Below are positions 45,410-53,744 of a stretch of 64,000 nt of DNA, one piece after another. Origin of the DNA: Janthinobacterium psychrotolerans (GTDB taxonomy: Bacteria > Pseudomonadota > Gammaproteobacteria > Burkholderiales > Burkholderiaceae_D); NCBI RefSeq assembly GCF_001677885.1, contig NZ_LOCQ01000062.1:124001-188000 (forward strand), written 5' to 3'. The position numbers and the translations under genes were made by a program. The stretch's first letter is position 1; each line of letters begins with the position of its first letter. The notes below the pieces were generated by a model, which did not search any database, was not told where the DNA came from, and saw nothing but the letters and a program-made list of their open reading frames with translations.

Positions 45410-46420
45410 ATGACCATACAAATCAGCATTTACGTGCTAGGCCTGTTGATCGCCCTGGCGCTGCTGTTTGACTTCATGAACGGCTTCCACGATGCCGCCA
45501 ACGCGATCGCCACGGTGGTCTCGACGGGCGTATTGAAACCGCAGACCGCGGTTGCCATGGCTGCCACCTTCAACTTTGTCGCCATTTTCGTGTTTCACCA
45601 GCTGACCGTGGCCGCCACGGTGGGCAAGGGCACCATCGACCCGATGGTGATCGATCAGTACGTGATCTTCGGCGCGCTGATGGGCGCCATCGTCTGGAAC
45701 CTGTTTACGTGGTACTACGGCATTCCGTCGTCGTCCTCGCACGCGCTGATCGGCGGCCTGGTCGGCGCCGCCGTCGCCAAGTCCGGCACCGGCGCGCTGA
45801 TCTCGGCCGGCCTGTGGAAAACCGTGGCCTTTATCGTCATTGCCCCGGTGCTCGGCTTTGTGTTCGGCTCGATCATGATGCTGATCGTGTCGTGGATTTT
45901 CGTGCGTTCGACGCCGCGCAAGGTCGACAAATGGTTTCGCCGCTTGCAGCTCGTTTCGGCCGCCGCCTACAGCCTGGGCCACGGCGGCAATGACGCGCAA
46001 AAAACCATCGGCATTATCTGGATGCTGTTGATCGCCGCCGGTTATTCCAGCGCGGCCGACGCCATGCCGCCGCTGTGGGTCATCATCTCGTGCTACACGG
46101 CGATCAGCTTCGGCACCCTGTTCGGTGGCTGGCGCATCGTCAAGACCATGGGCCAGAAGATCACCAAGCTCAAACCCGTGGGCGGCTTCTGCGCCGAAAC
46201 CGGCGGCGCCATCACGCTGTTCGTCTCGACCGCGCTGGGCATCCCGGTGTCGACCACCCATACCATTACCGGCGCCATCGTCGGCGTCGGCTCGTCGCAG
46301 AAGATGTCGGCCGTGCGCTGGGGCGTGGCGGGCAATATCGTGTGGGCATGGATCTTCACGATTCCAGCCTCGGCCTTCGTTGCCGCGGTGGCCTGGTGGA
46401 TCGGCCACCACATCATGTGA
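45410..46420 (+). CDS. Inorganic phosphate transporter, Pit family
   Basis: A 336-aa inner-membrane carrier for metal-phosphate with proton symport, about ten helices. Both inverted-repeat signatures are present: FDFMNGFHDAANAIATVV and LGHGGNDAQKTIG. The start at 45410 (MTIQISIYVLG) is chosen; the frame extends upstream into the DUF47 gene but without family resemblance. Co-transcribed with DUF47; low-affinity phosphate uptake is the expected role. Confidence 0.94.
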   Translation: MTIQISIYVLGLLIALALLFDFMNGFHDAANAIATVVSTGVLKPQTAVAMAATFNFVAIFVFHQLTVAATVGKGTIDPMVIDQYVIFGALMGAIVWNLFTWYYGIPSSSSHALIGGLVGAAVAKSGTGALISAGLWKTVAFIVIAPVLGFVFGSIMMLIVSWIFVRSTPRKVDKWFRRLQLVSAAAYSLGHGGNDAQKTIGIIWMLLIAAGYSSAADAMPPLWVIISCYTAISFGTLFGGWRIVKTMGQKITKLKPVGGFCAETGGAITLFVSTALGIPVSTTHTITGAIVGVGSSQKMSAVRWGVAGNIVWAWIFTIPASAFVAAVAWWIGHHIM

Positions 46421-46441
46421 TGCAGTTCCATCGCCATTGAA

Positions 46442-46470
46442 AAGGGAGCCGTTCAGGCTCCCTTTTTTCA
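46442..46470. terminator. Terminator after the Pit gene
   Basis: AAGGGAGCC-GTTCA-GGCTCCCTT with A- and T-tracts on the two sides; it overlaps the stop of the convergent small gene and can serve both. Confidence 0.92.
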
Positions 46471-46713
46471 TGCGTCCTTCTGCGCTGCTTTTCCCTGCCG
46501 GCGCGCATACCCGATGCACAGCAGTACCATCAGCACCAGGAACACGAAGGGCGACGCCCCCATCACGGCAAACGTGACGCCGTAGCCGCAAGCGCCTTCG
46601 GACGCGCCGCCGAACCAGGAGCAGGGCAGCACTTCCAGCGCCACAAAGCCGAGCACGGCTGTCGCCAGTGCGGCCAGCACGGCAAGGCCGGCAATCGTCA
46701 GCAGGTTTTTCAT
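46468..46713 (-). CDS. Small membrane protein, unknown function
   Basis: An 81-aa protein with two hydrophobic segments (about residues 5-30, LTIAGLAVLAALATAVLG, and 47-68, VTFAVMGASPFVFLVLMVLL) and a short Cys/Gly-rich loop (CSWFGGASEGACGYG) that could form a disulfide in the periplasm. The basic C-terminal tail suggests it is cytoplasmic. No family recognised. Monocistronic by context. Confidence 0.68.
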   Translation of the reverse strand: MKNLLTIAGLAVLAALATAVLGFVALEVLPCSWFGGASEGACGYGVTFAVMGASPFVFLVLMVLLCIGYARRQGKAAQKDA

Positions 46714-46772
46714 GAAGGCCAGTTCTGTGGAGTGGACAAGAAAAAGGAGCCGCAGCTCCTTGTTATGGCATC

Positions 46773-46943
46773 TTACTGTCCGCGCGGACCCTTGTCACCA
46801 CCTTGATGCTCCTTCAGGCCGTCATTCTGGCGGATCGCGCCTTTGTCCTGCTCGGCCTGCTGGCGGCTCTTGTTCGCTTCATGCTGGGCTTGCTGATCTT
46901 CGCGCTGCTGCTGTTCGCGCGCCTTGTCGCTTTGCTGGGTCAT
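46773..46943 (-). CDS. Small Gln-rich hydrophilic protein
   Basis: A 56-aa, highly charged protein (MTQQSDKAREQQQREDQQAQ) with no hydrophobic core, probably disordered. AAGGAG lies 8 bases before the ATG at 46943, supporting this start over the in-frame codon at 46979. Resembles stress-type small hydrophilic proteins only in composition; function unknown. Confidence 0.62.
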   Translation of the reverse strand: MTQQSDKAREQQQREDQQAQHEANKSRQQAEQDKGAIRQNDGLKEHQGGDKGPRGQ

Positions 46944-47022
46944 GGTGCACTCCTTGAATGATGAGATTCCATCATGCACCTTTCTGCCGGGCGAGACTGT
47001 TCGCCATTCAACATACGCAGCT

Positions 47023-47907
47023 TTAAGCCAGCGCCACCGTCATGCCCTCGGCCGCCAGCAACACCTGCAGCCCACCCAGGCGCCCGGCAAAGCGCGCCAT
47101 CACGTCGGCAAACACGGCCTCCAATTGCTCGTCGCTGCGGGTCGGTTCGTGGTGGGTGCAGTACAGCCGTTTGGCGCCGCAGCGCAGCGCCAGTTCGAAC
47201 GCGCCATCGAAGGTGCCGTGGCCCCAGCCGCGCTTGGCAGCGTATTCGTCGCGCGTGTACGAGCAGTCCATGATCAGTGCGTCGACGCCCTGGACAGCCT
47301 GGTCGATGGCTGTCTGGCGCTGGTCGATGACGGCCTGGCAGGCGGCGTGTTCGGCTGCGCCGGCGGGGTACGGATTGTGGAACGGTTCATGGTCGCCGCT
47401 GAAAAACAGCGCGGCGCCGCCGGACTCGATGCGGTAGCCCAGGTTGATCACCGGATGGTTCATTTCGGCATTCGTCACCACCGCGTCCGCGACTTCCACG
47501 CGCTCGCCGACAGCCAGCGTGCGGTAGCCGATCTCGGCGGCCATGGCCGCTTCGCTGACGGGGAAGTAATTGTTCTGCAGCTGCGTCGCCATCACGTGTT
47601 CGATGCCGTTGCCGGACGCGTCGGCCGCACCGTACAGGCACACATGGCTGCCGCGCATGAACAGCGGCGCGAACATCGGCAGGCCGTGGATATGGTCCCA
47701 GTGGCTGTGGGTGATCAGGATGTGCGCCGCAACCGGGCCTGGCGGCAGTGCGCTGGCCAGCGCAAAGATGCCGCTGCCGCCGTCGAGGATCAGCAGGGCG
47801 CCGCCGGCCGTGCGTACTTCGATGCAGGTCGTGTTGCCGCCGTAGCGCACCGTGTGCGGACCGGGGGAGGGGATGGAACCGCGCACGCCCCTGAAGGTGA
47901 ATTTCAT
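47023..47907 (-). CDS. MBL-fold metallo-hydrolase
   Basis: A 294-aa metallo-beta-lactamase-fold protein. Seen: RGVRGSIPSPGPHTVRYGGN at the N-terminus, metal motif THSHWDHIHGLP (H-x-H-x-D-H), then NHPVINLGYRIES, SGDHEPF and a late CTHHEP. The N-terminus resembles the RNase Z-like/PhnP-like cyclic phosphodiesterase branch. Substrate unknown. Isolated on the minus strand and divergent from the HD-GYP gene, with 178 bp between starts. Confidence 0.88.
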   Translation of the reverse strand: MKFTFRGVRGSIPSPGPHTVRYGGNTTCIEVRTAGGALLILDGGSGIFALASALPPGPVAAHILITHSHWDHIHGLPMFAPLFMRGSHVCLYGAADASGNGIEHVMATQLQNNYFPVSEAAMAAEIGYRTLAVGERVEVADAVVTNAEMNHPVINLGYRIESGGAALFFSGDHEPFHNPYPAGAAEHAACQAVIDQRQTAIDQAVQGVDALIMDCSYTRDEYAAKRGWGHGTFDGAFELALRCGAKRLYCTHHEPTRSDEQLEAVFADVMARFAGRLGGLQVLLAAEGMTVALA

Positions 47908-48085
47908 CGCTGCCTTGTTATACTGAAACGATTGTTGATTCTATTCTAATTGTCTGCGCCAGAACGGCATTTTTTTCAGCTGTTGTGTTTCGTAAATCTA
48001 TTTCAGGTTATTGCCTTTTTGTAATGTACAGCTGCATGGTGGCAACGGTACACTTGCGGTTGTTGCCACTTACCTACTCACCATC

Positions 48086-49729
48086 ATGCTCCAGCTGCAC
48101 CCCGAGCAAATCGCCCAGCGGCTCGACCAGCTGACTGAACTGAGCGTCGAACTGGGCCGTGGCGCGGCGGCAGGCATGCTGCATGGCGGCGATATCACGC
48201 CGCTGCTCGAACGCATCGTGCTGGTCGCCAAGGACATGACCGGCGCCGATGGCGGCACCTTGTACCGCCCCAGCGCGGACGGGCGCAGCCTGGAGTTTCA
48301 CATCAGTATCAACGACAGCCTGGGGCTGCGCCAGGGCGCCAGCGCCGGCGTGGCCATCGGCGTGCCCGGCGTGGCACTGTGGCAGGACGACGGCGCACCG
48401 AATCTCGGCTCGGTGGCGGCGTATGCGGCGCACCGCCGCGTGTCCGTCAATATCGACGATGTGTATCAGTCGGGCGACTTCAATTTCTCGGGCATGCGCG
48501 CCTTTGACGGCCACTATGGCTACCGTTCGACCTCGTTCCTGACGGTGCCGATGAGCGACCATGAAGGCGAGCTGATCGGCGTGCTGCAGCTGATCAACGC
48601 CCAGGATCGCGAGACCGGCCTGGTCAAGGCGTTTTCCGCCACCGACCAGCGCTTTATCGAGGCGCTGGCGGCGCAGGCGGCCGTGGCGCTGACCAATCAA
48701 TTGCTGCTGCGCCAGCTCGAACAATTGCTGGAATCGCTGGTCAACCTGATCAATATCGGCATCGATGAAAAGTCGCCGTACACGGGTCGCCATTGCCAGT
48801 TCGTGCCCGAGCTGACGATGATGCTGGCCGACGCCGTGCACGCCACCACGCACGGCCCGATGGCCGACTTCCAGTTGAGCGAGAACGAACGCAAGCAGCT
48901 GTGGCTGGCGGGCCTGCTGCACGATTGCGGCAAGATCACCACCCCGGTGCACGTGGTCGACAAGGCCACCAAGCTCGAAACCATCTACGACCGCATCCAT
49001 CTGGTCGACACGCGCTTCGAAGTGCTGCTGCGCGACGCGGAAATTGCCGCCCTGAAGGCGCAACTGGCGTCGCCGGCGCAAGCCGACGAGATTACCCTTG
49101 CCCTGCGCGAACAACAAGCGCTGCTGCGCGAGGAGCGCGACTTTCTGCGCCATGCCAATATCGGCGGCGAAGGCATGTCGCCGGCCGACCAGGAGCGCGT
49201 GCGGCACATTGCACAGCGGCGCTGGACCGGCCCCGATGGCGCCGAGCGCGATTTTCTCGACGCCAACGAACTGGAAAATCTCACCATCCGCTTCGGCACC
49301 CTGACCGACGCCGAGCGCAAGATCATCAACAACCATATTTCGGTGTCGATCCGCATGCTCGAAGCGCTGCCGTGGCCCAAGCATCTGCAAAAGGTGCCCG
49401 AATATGCGGGCGGCCACCATGAACGCATGGATGGCAAGGGCTATCCGCGCGGCCTGACGCGCGAGCAGATGTCGGTGCCGGCACGGCTGATGGCGATCGC
49501 CGATATCTTCGAAGCGCTGACGGCCTGCGACCGGCCCTATAAAAAAGGCAAGTCGCTGTCCGAGTCGCTGCGCATCCTTGGCCACTTCAGCCTGAACGGC
49601 CATATCGATCCCGACCTGTTCGACGTGTTTATTCGCAGCAAAGTGTACCTCGCGTTTGCCCACAAGCACATGCAACCCGACCAGGTCGACGCCGTCGACG
49701 AGGCCGCCATTCCCGGTTACGTGCCCTGA
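48086..49729 (+). CDS. GAF and HD-GYP domain cyclic-di-GMP phosphodiesterase
   Basis: A 547-aa soluble signalling protein. N-terminal GAF domain (about 20-220; LTVPMSDHEGELIGVLQLIN). HD-GYP domain from about residue 225: LLHDCGKITTP (HD plus Lys), HHERMDGKGYPRGL (GYP) and ADIFEALTACDRPYKKGK, so all catalytic residues are there. About 150 residues, partly coiled-coil-like, separate HD from GYP, longer than in minimal HD-GYP proteins. The start at 48086 is used; 48011 lacks support. Its stop overlaps the cyclase ATG (TGATG), so the two are likely coupled. Confidence 0.93.
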   Translation: MLQLHPEQIAQRLDQLTELSVELGRGAAAGMLHGGDITPLLERIVLVAKDMTGADGGTLYRPSADGRSLEFHISINDSLGLRQGASAGVAIGVPGVALWQDDGAPNLGSVAAYAAHRRVSVNIDDVYQSGDFNFSGMRAFDGHYGYRSTSFLTVPMSDHEGELIGVLQLINAQDRETGLVKAFSATDQRFIEALAAQAAVALTNQLLLRQLEQLLESLVNLINIGIDEKSPYTGRHCQFVPELTMMLADAVHATTHGPMADFQLSENERKQLWLAGLLHDCGKITTPVHVVDKATKLETIYDRIHLVDTRFEVLLRDAEIAALKAQLASPAQADEITLALREQQALLREERDFLRHANIGGEGMSPADQERVRHIAQRRWTGPDGAERDFLDANELENLTIRFGTLTDAERKIINNHISVSIRMLEALPWPKHLQKVPEYAGGHHERMDGKGYPRGLTREQMSVPARLMAIADIFEALTACDRPYKKGKSLSESLRILGHFSLNGHIDPDLFDVFIRSKVYLAFAHKHMQPDQVDAVDEAAIPGYVP

Positions 49730-51978
49730 TGCGCTCGCTTGCAGCACTGAAAAAGCATGGCGCGCGGTTGCTGCTGGGCGCGCTGTTGACCTTGCTGGCC
49801 GCCTGCGCCAGCATCGGTTTGTTCGGTAGCGATACGGTCGGCCGCCTCGACGCCATGCTGGGCGACATGCGCATGCGCGTCGAAGCGCCGCTGCTCGACA
49901 AGCGCATCGTGATCGTCGATATCGATGAAAAAAGCCTGAACCAGATCGGCCGCTTTCCCTGGGGGCGCGACGTGCAGGCGCGTCTCGTGTCGCAGCTGAC
50001 CGGCCACTATGGCGTGGCGGCGGTCGGCTTCGATATCTCGTTTCCGGAAGCCGACACCAGTTCCGGCTACGGCGTGCTGGCCAACCTGGCCAGGGGCGAA
50101 CTGGCCGGCGTGCCGGGCCTGCGCAGCCAGCTCGAACGCCTGAAACCCCAGATGGACTACGACGCCCTGTTTGCCGAGGCGATGCGCGGCCAGCCAGTGG
50201 TGCTGGGCTACAGCGTGTCGGACCGGCAAAAGAAGGGCGTGCTGCCGAAGCCGGCCTTTACGGTGGCGGACCTGAACGGGCGCACGGTGACGGCGTTTAC
50301 GGCGCCCGGCTACGAGGCCAACCTGGCGCAGCTGCAACAGGCGGCGCATGGCGCGGGCATCTTCACGGCCCTGACCGACAGCGACGGCGTGCTGCGCTCG
50401 TCGACCCTGCTGCAGCGCATCGGCGACGGCTATTATCCGTCGCTGTCGCTGGCCACGGCCAGCGTGTACCTGAAGGCGCGCGCGATCGCACCCGTGTTCG
50501 GCCAGTCGGCCGACGAGCTGTCCGAGGCCGAGCGCGAGCATGGCGGCCTGGACCACATCGCAGTATTTACGCCGCGCGGGCGCCTCGATATCCCGGTCGG
50601 CGAAGCGCTGACCACCACCATCCAGTTTCGTGGCAAGGGCGGGCCGGACGGCGGCGCCTTCCGCTATGTGTCGGCGGCCGATGTACTGATGGGGGCGGTG
50701 CCGACGGAAGTGCTGCACGGCGCCATCGTGCTGGTGGGCACCACCGCCGCCGGCCTCAACGATATCCGCGCCACGCCCGTCAATGCCGAGTTCCCCGGTG
50801 TGGAAGTGCACGCCAACCTGATCAAGTCGATCCTCGACGGCCACTTCAAGTCGCGTCCCGATTACGCGCTGGCGATCGAGTTTGGCCAGGTGATGCTGGT
50901 AGGCTTGCTGCTGGGCTGCGCACTGGCGCTGGCCACGCCGGCGGCGGCCGTGCTGCTGGCCGGTGGCGCGCTGGCCGGTGCGCTGGGCCTGAACTGGTGG
51001 TTGTACCACCACTTCGATGCGGCGCTCGATATTGCGGTGCTGCTGCTGTTGATCGCGGCGCTGTTCGTCGCCAACCTGGCCTGGGGCTATTTTTTCGAAG
51101 TGCGCAAGGGCAGGGCGCTGGTGTCGCGCTTCGGCCAGTACGTGGCGCCGGAACTGGTGGCGCAGATGGCCGACAATCCCGACCGCTACAGCATGGATGG
51201 CGAAAGCCGCGAGCTGACGGTGCTGTTCGCCGACGTGCGCGGCTTTACCGCCATTTCGGAGCAGATGACGCCGCAGGAGTTGCGCGAATATATCAACCTG
51301 TACCTGACGGCCATGTCGGAAGATATCCGCGACAGCCACGGCGGCACGCTGGACAAATATATCGGCGACGCCGTGATGGCGTTCTGGGGCGCGCCGCTGG
51401 CGTTTCCCGATCATGCCAGCAGGGCCGTGGCCAGCGCCCTGCTGATGCAGAGAAGCGCCGCGCGCCTGAACCAGGAGTTCCAGGCGCGCGGCTGGCCTGC
51501 ATTACAGATCGGCATAGGCCTCAATAGCGGCCTGATGCATGTGGGGGACATGGGTTCGCGCATCCGCCGCGCCTATACCGTGATGGGGGATGCCGTCAAT
51601 CTGGGCGCGCGCCTGGAAGGCATTACCAAGGTGTATGGCGTGGGCATCGCCGTGAGCGAATTTACGTGCGCGCAGGCGCCGCAATTCGCTTACCGCGAAC
51701 TGGACCGCGTGCGGGTCAAGGGCAAGACCGAACCGGTGGCCATTTACGAGCCGCGCGGCTTGCTTGCCGAAGCCGATGCCGGGGAACTGGCGCTGCTGGC
51801 GAGCTGGACGCGCGTGCTGCAACTGTTGCGTGCGCAAGACTGGGATGGCGCCGAGGCAATCTTGCTGGAACTGCCAGACGATGGGCTGCGTGGGCTGTAC
51901 ACCGCCCGCCTGCGCCAGTATCGCAACGATCCGCCCGGCGCAGACTGGGACGGTGTCACGACTTTCGAGACTAAATAA
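49729..51978 (+). CDS. CHASE2 domain class III adenylate/guanylate cyclase
   Basis: A 749-aa membrane sensor-cyclase. N-terminal helix (about 12-31), periplasmic CHASE2 domain (about 40-370; RIVIVDIDEKSLNQIGRFPWG), three membrane helices (about 385-455), then a cyclase domain with metal Asp in LFADVRGFTAISE and YIGDAVMAFWGAP and the VMGDAVNLGARLEG motif. cAMP or cGMP product not decided by sequence. The ATG overlaps the HD-GYP stop. Next downstream are the TpsB/TpsA genes, 116 bp away. Confidence 0.94.
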   Translation: MRSLAALKKHGARLLLGALLTLLAACASIGLFGSDTVGRLDAMLGDMRMRVEAPLLDKRIVIVDIDEKSLNQIGRFPWGRDVQARLVSQLTGHYGVAAVGFDISFPEADTSSGYGVLANLARGELAGVPGLRSQLERLKPQMDYDALFAEAMRGQPVVLGYSVSDRQKKGVLPKPAFTVADLNGRTVTAFTAPGYEANLAQLQQAAHGAGIFTALTDSDGVLRSSTLLQRIGDGYYPSLSLATASVYLKARAIAPVFGQSADELSEAEREHGGLDHIAVFTPRGRLDIPVGEALTTTIQFRGKGGPDGGAFRYVSAADVLMGAVPTEVLHGAIVLVGTTAAGLNDIRATPVNAEFPGVEVHANLIKSILDGHFKSRPDYALAIEFGQVMLVGLLLGCALALATPAAAVLLAGGALAGALGLNWWLYHHFDAALDIAVLLLLIAALFVANLAWGYFFEVRKGRALVSRFGQYVAPELVAQMADNPDRYSMDGESRELTVLFADVRGFTAISEQMTPQELREYINLYLTAMSEDIRDSHGGTLDKYIGDAVMAFWGAPLAFPDHASRAVASALLMQRSAARLNQEFQARGWPALQIGIGLNSGLMHVGDMGSRIRRAYTVMGDAVNLGARLEGITKVYGVGIAVSEFTCAQAPQFAYRELDRVRVKGKTEPVAIYEPRGLLAEADAGELALLASWTRVLQLLRAQDWDGAEAILLELPDDGLRGLYTARLRQYRNDPPGADWDGVTTFETK

Positions 51979-52094
51979 CCATCGGTAGCACAGATATTTC
52001 TGACTGGAAATCAGAATCAGTCTAAAATTTGCTTTTAATCAATTGTTGCTCCAGCCGCGCCTGGCTGGCCATGCACTCACAAGAACTCTCACAC

Positions 52095-53711
52095 ATGAAC
52101 TATCGTCTGGTGCGCCTGCTTGCAGGTTCCGCGCTGTTGCTGTGCGCGGCATGCGCAAACGCCCAATCTCCACAAGCTGATCCTGCTGCCGGCACTTCCG
52201 ACACGGGGATTGCCGATACGCCCCGGTTCGATATCGCCCGTTACGACGTCAGCGGCGACACCTTGCTCGGCCCGCAACTTGTGCAAACGCTGGTGGCGCC
52301 ATTTGCTGGCCAGAAACGTGACTTTGGCGATATCCAGCAAGCCGTCGAGGCACTGGAAAACGCCTATCGGGCGCGTGGCTACACGATGGTGCTGGTGAGT
52401 TTGCCGGAGCAGGAGCTCGACCATGGCGCCGTGCGGCTGGTGGTGGTGCAGACGCAGGTGGGCAAGGTGGCCATCACCGGCAACCAGGAATTTGACGATG
52501 CCAATGTGCGTCGCGCGTTGCCGGGCCTGGTGGAGGGACAGACGCCGAACATGACGGCGCTGGTGCAAAGCCTGAAGCTGGCCAATGAAAATCCGGCCCG
52601 CAAGCTGGAAATCAAGCTGTCCGGCGGCGACGACGAGGGCACGGTCGATGCAGGCATCGCGGTGACGGACGAGCGTGCCTGGAAAGCCACGCTCAATCTC
52701 GACAATACCGGCAGCAAGGATTCCGGCAAGACCCATGCCGGCGTGGTGCTGCAGCACGCCAATCTGTGGCGCCGCGACCATGTGGCCAGCCTGCAATACA
52801 CCACTTCGGTCGAGCACGCCAAGCAGGTCGGCGTGTACGGCCTCGGCTACCACGTGCCGCTGTATGCGCTGGGCGACTCGCTGGACTTTTTTGCCAGTTA
52901 CTCCAACGTCGATTCGGGCACGGTGTCGGCCGGCATCGTCGACCTGGCCGTCAGCGGCCGCGGCACCACCGCCGGCGCGCGCTACAACCAGAACTTCGGC
53001 AAGCGCGACGACTATGAACCGAAGCTGGTCTATGGCCTGGACTTCAAGGCCTACCGCAACAGCCTGCGCTTCTTCGGCACGGAACTGGGCACGGACGTGA
53101 CGGTGCACCCGGTCAGCATCGCCTATATCGGCACCTGGAGCTTGCCGCGCGGCGAGGCCAGCGCGGGGGTGACGTTTGCGCGTAATATTCCTGGTGGCAA
53201 TAACGGCAGCCAGCGTGACTTCACCCTGGCGCGTGCCGGCGCCAAAGCCGGTTACAGCACCGTGCGCCTCAGCGGCAGCTACCTCCAGGTGCTGGAGCAG
53301 GACTGGCAATGGCGCGCGCTGTTCAACGGCCAGTACACGCCCGACGCCCTGGTGCCGGGCGAGCAGTTCGGCGTCGGCGGCGCGGCCACCGTGCGCGGTT
53401 TTCTCGAGCGCGAAGTGTCCAATGACAGCGGCGCCAATCTGAACCTGGAGCTGTACACGCCGAACTGGTGCGGCGAAGGCAGCTACCAGTGCCGCGCGCT
53501 GGCGTTTTATGACACGGGCTGGGTGCGCCGCAATCATGCGCTGCCTGGCGAAATCGACGGCATGGCGATCGGGTCAAGCGGCCTGGGCCTGCGCATCCTG
53601 CTCGGCCGCTACGCCAATGTACAGCTGGACTACGCCCATGTGCTCAACCCCGGCCAGACGGGGCGCCGCGACGCCAACCGCCTGCATTTCAGAGTTGCGA
53701 TTTCGTATTAA
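52095..53711 (+). CDS. TpsB outer-membrane transporter (ShlB/FhaC/HecB family)
   Basis: A 538-aa two-partner secretion pore. Signal peptide ends at about ANAQS. POTRA-type domain from about residue 45 (FDIARYDVSGDTLLG; YTMVLVSLPEQELDHGAVRL), then a 16-strand barrel with the conserved FGVGGAATVRGFLE motif and a C-terminal aromatic strand (FRVAISY). The start at 52095 is chosen because it begins a normal signal peptide; 52029 and 52071 are in frame but unlikely. The partner exoprotein gene starts 33 bp downstream. Confidence 0.93.
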   Translation: MNYRLVRLLAGSALLLCAACANAQSPQADPAAGTSDTGIADTPRFDIARYDVSGDTLLGPQLVQTLVAPFAGQKRDFGDIQQAVEALENAYRARGYTMVLVSLPEQELDHGAVRLVVVQTQVGKVAITGNQEFDDANVRRALPGLVEGQTPNMTALVQSLKLANENPARKLEIKLSGGDDEGTVDAGIAVTDERAWKATLNLDNTGSKDSGKTHAGVVLQHANLWRRDHVASLQYTTSVEHAKQVGVYGLGYHVPLYALGDSLDFFASYSNVDSGTVSAGIVDLAVSGRGTTAGARYNQNFGKRDDYEPKLVYGLDFKAYRNSLRFFGTELGTDVTVHPVSIAYIGTWSLPRGEASAGVTFARNIPGGNNGSQRDFTLARAGAKAGYSTVRLSGSYLQVLEQDWQWRALFNGQYTPDALVPGEQFGVGGAATVRGFLEREVSNDSGANLNLELYTPNWCGEGSYQCRALAFYDTGWVRRNHALPGEIDGMAIGSSGLGLRILLGRYANVQLDYAHVLNPGQTGRRDANRLHFRVAISY

Positions 53712-53744
53712 GGCATTGAGGTATTGAGCCTCGAGGAAAAAATC

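Noticed and set aside
49729..49830. Lipoprotein signal at the cyclase N-terminus (LLAAC)
   Set aside because: The segment fits the usual first membrane helix of CHASE2 cyclases; a lipobox there is probably chance.
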